Assembly (NCBI RefSeq): GCF_003287875.1
Contig: NZ_QMKK01000056.1
Location: forward strand, 124,001-188,000
Length of the DNA stretch: 64,000 nt
Direction: 5' to 3'
Source: Martinezella tropici
GTDB lineage: Bacteria > Pseudomonadota > Alphaproteobacteria > Rhizobiales > Rhizobiaceae
Made by a program: the position numbers and the translations under genes. The notes beneath the pieces were generated by a model. That model was not told where the DNA came from. It did not search any database and was given only the letters and a program-made list of their open reading frames with translations. Positions 63,401-64,000 of this stretch are shown piece after piece; the first letter of the stretch is position 1, and each line of letters starts with the position of its first letter.

Positions 63401-64000
63401 GACGACGCTCGGCTACGATCCGGCCGGAAATCTCGTTTCTCTAACGGATCCGAAGGGCAATGTGACGGCCTGGGCCTACGACGTTCAGGATCGGCAAACC
63501 TCGAAGACCTATGCCGACAATAGTCATGTTACCTACACTTACGAAAACACGACCAGCCGCCTGAAGAGCGTTCTCGACGCATTGGAACAGACAAAACAAT
63601 ACAGTTATGCGATCGACAACAATCTGACTGGTCTGACATATCTCAATGCCGTCAATCCGACGCCGAATATTTCGTTCGGCTACGATCCCTATTTTGATCG
63701 CATCACTTCGATGACGGACGGGGTGGGGGCGACGACCTATGCCTATAACCCGTCCTATGTCGATGGTGCCCAGCAACTGGCTCAGGAGTGCTTTACCGCA
63801 TCCGGCTCTGCGAGTTGCTCCCACACAATCACCTATGGCTATGATGCTCTAGGGCGGCGAGCCACACGGCAGATTTCGGGCAGCGGTGCTGAGACGGTGC
63901 AGTACGATGCTATTGGGCGCGTGACCAACCATTCCAGCGATCTGGGCGCTTTTCAGATTTCCTATCTCGGACAAACTCTGCAGATCACAGCTCGACAGTT
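60465..64000 (+). CDS. Giant exported C39-peptidase/RHS-repeat protein (5' part; runs off the window)
   Basis: At least 1178 codons are open to the end of the window. Order: signal peptide (cleavage near VMAAP, about residue 23-25); TPR-like helical region (TALWTNIGLSYLHDGYFSRAIDAW, about 87-112); C39/papain-like peptidase with Cys193 in NCGPLALRAL, His264 in VGHFAAIV and Asp280 in VQDAVF (the 16-residue His-Asp spacing matches C39 enzymes); Gly/Asn-rich linker; CPLC motif at 391-394; then RHS/YD repeats from about residue 500 on (LRYDNQKRLTSI, YDGQGRLASI, YDAIGRVTN). RHS proteins often form shells around a toxic C-terminal domain; that part is outside. Either ATG at 60465 or 60468 is possible; no strong ribosome site is seen. 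Confidence 0.85.
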   Translation, partial: MMSAFKSGTAAIFLLALVSAGTVMAAPPAVAAFPANASGFAEPLVKTKATMANEDEDLLSAINAFQHRQDLSDLSSLTAYLAKYPHSGWSTALWTNIGLSYLHDGYFSRAIDAWQKAWIEGKDASAPEARALTDRAVGELASLNASMGRSDDLALLFSQLDGRKVSGPATEMIQSARDMLTLVKTDPRHLFNCGPLALRALLLTQGMSADKLNFLQFYNAGPEGTTLAELGGLASKVKLDYRLIRRSPDEAVPVPSVVHWKVGHFAAIVGKANGRYHVQDAVFPNADMWVTPDALNAEASGYFLVPASEVTSEAWQSVSMPQAVSIRGKGSTNSTRQGDAGDTNANGPGPIPPDPNNPSLGGSGGLGGNGNQSPWPQGANNQNNGGDNNQCPLCVVNIKESSVSVALSDVPVGYVPPIGPSMKIGISYNQREDSQPANFDYFNIGQKWSLSWSSYIIDDPTNPGANVSRIMGEGGAFYYIGYDTVRKTFAAQDTDGSILSLISQSPVSYRRQLRNGGMEIYEQSDGSAAYPRKIFLSKVIDPQGNAATLRYDNQKRLTSITDAVGRDTTFNYGVAGRPLLVSQITDPFGRSALLTYDGQGRLASITDIIGLTSSFSYDANSLINALTTPYGTTRFSYTAPGTSGPPRFVQITDPLGNKEREEWLEPAPIPFSDPTATVPVGMPLPLSNTYLPYRNSFHWDKSDYVTAGCTDTGGCDYTKARIRHFVHMPASSIKGTAIESEKKPLENRVWYTYPGQTGSTGTLYGGTYNKPTAIGRVLDDGSSQISLYAYDSSGNLTQATDPAGRITYYSYSNGIDLVAVSQADQFGAQSTLAQYIYNKQHRPIFYSDAAGQTSTIGYNAVGQLTSFTDALGEKTAYQYDTNANLASVTNANNATAATYTYDGFARVRTYTDSEGWTVTYDYDAADRITKITYPDGTSQRYTYQRLDLVSYQDREGRLWRYQYDANRRLTAVVDPMRQSTTLGYDPAGNLVSLTDPKGNVTAWAYDVQDRQTSKTYADNSHVTYTYENTTSRLKSVLDALEQTKQYSYAIDNNLTGLTYLNAVNPTPNISFGYDPYFDRITSMTDGVGATTYAYNPSYVDGAQQLAQECFTASGSASCSHTITYGYDALGRRATRQISGSGAETVQYDAIGRVTNHSSDLGAFQISYLGQTLQITARQ

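Noticed and set aside
1..64000. tRNA, rRNA and riboswitch genes
   Set aside because: No cloverleaf with conserved T-loop, rRNA segment or known riboswitch core was noticed; a covariance-model scan would be decisive.

Overview
The window looks like a replicon of a Rhizobiaceae member (Rhizobium/Agrobacterium/Ensifer group). It is GC-rich apart from a few AT-rich islands. It carries an ImuA-ImuB-DnaE2 mutasome with an alphaproteobacterial LexA site (GAAC-N7-GAAC), a DUF982 protein, CUT1-type sugar transport genes, and many solitary accessory genes, insertion-sequence debris and frameshifted genes. That mix would suit a large plasmid or chromid, but no replication genes are visible to settle it.

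Layout. (1) 0-12.2 kb is a carbohydrate locus. lrgA-lrgB-ROK regulator reads leftward; opposite it lies a rightward operon of sugar-binding protein, two permeases, ATPase, Gfo/Idh/MocA oxidoreductase, sugar isomerase, alpha/beta hydrolase, pentulose-phosphate-type 3-epimerase, ROK sugar kinase and a GlcG/HbpS protein. A XylR-like operator palindrome sits between the two arms. (2) 12.4-14.06 kb is a complete insertion sequence with imperfect terminal inverted repeats and a 5-bp target duplication. (3) 14.1-26.6 kb is accessory: a broken AraC gene, a histidine kinase without an adjacent regulator, a QorB-like reductase, a degenerate receiver-like protein, a GT2-GtrA-GT39 fusion, a MipA/OmpV porin-like protein followed by an orphan OmpR-type regulator, a patatin lipoprotein with a DUF3313 lipoprotein, and recombinase/transposase debris. 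(4) 26.7-31.6 kb encodes an RND pump with its adaptor and a frameshifted ArsR-type regulator. (5) 32-38.4 kb holds an S41 protease, three glycan-related genes, small exported or membrane proteins and an AT-rich island. (6) 38.9-46.6 kb is a DNA-damage block: DEDDh exonuclease, SRAP protein, imuA, imuB, dnaE2. (7) 46.7-55 kb contains a repeat/propeller-PLC fusion, a winged-helix regulator, a broken ABC gene, a frameshifted DUF982 gene, small hypotheticals, a stand-alone ATP-dependent DNA ligase and a 2H-phosphoesterase resembling anti-CBASS Acb1 relatives. (8) 55.1-64 kb has four tandem paralogous secreted proteins on the minus strand, divergent from a short exported YD-repeat protein and a very large C39-peptidase/RHS protein that runs off the end.

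How the genes fit together: the sugar locus is a self-contained import and catabolism unit with its own ROK regulator. The DNA-damage block is a translesion mutagenesis set under SOS control. The last 9 kb is the best candidate for an undescribed system: an exported papain-like-peptidase/RHS giant divergent from an expanded family of secreted proteins with a shared N-terminal module and swapped C-terminal domains. Several genes are broken by single-base changes, which means either ongoing decay or assembly errors.
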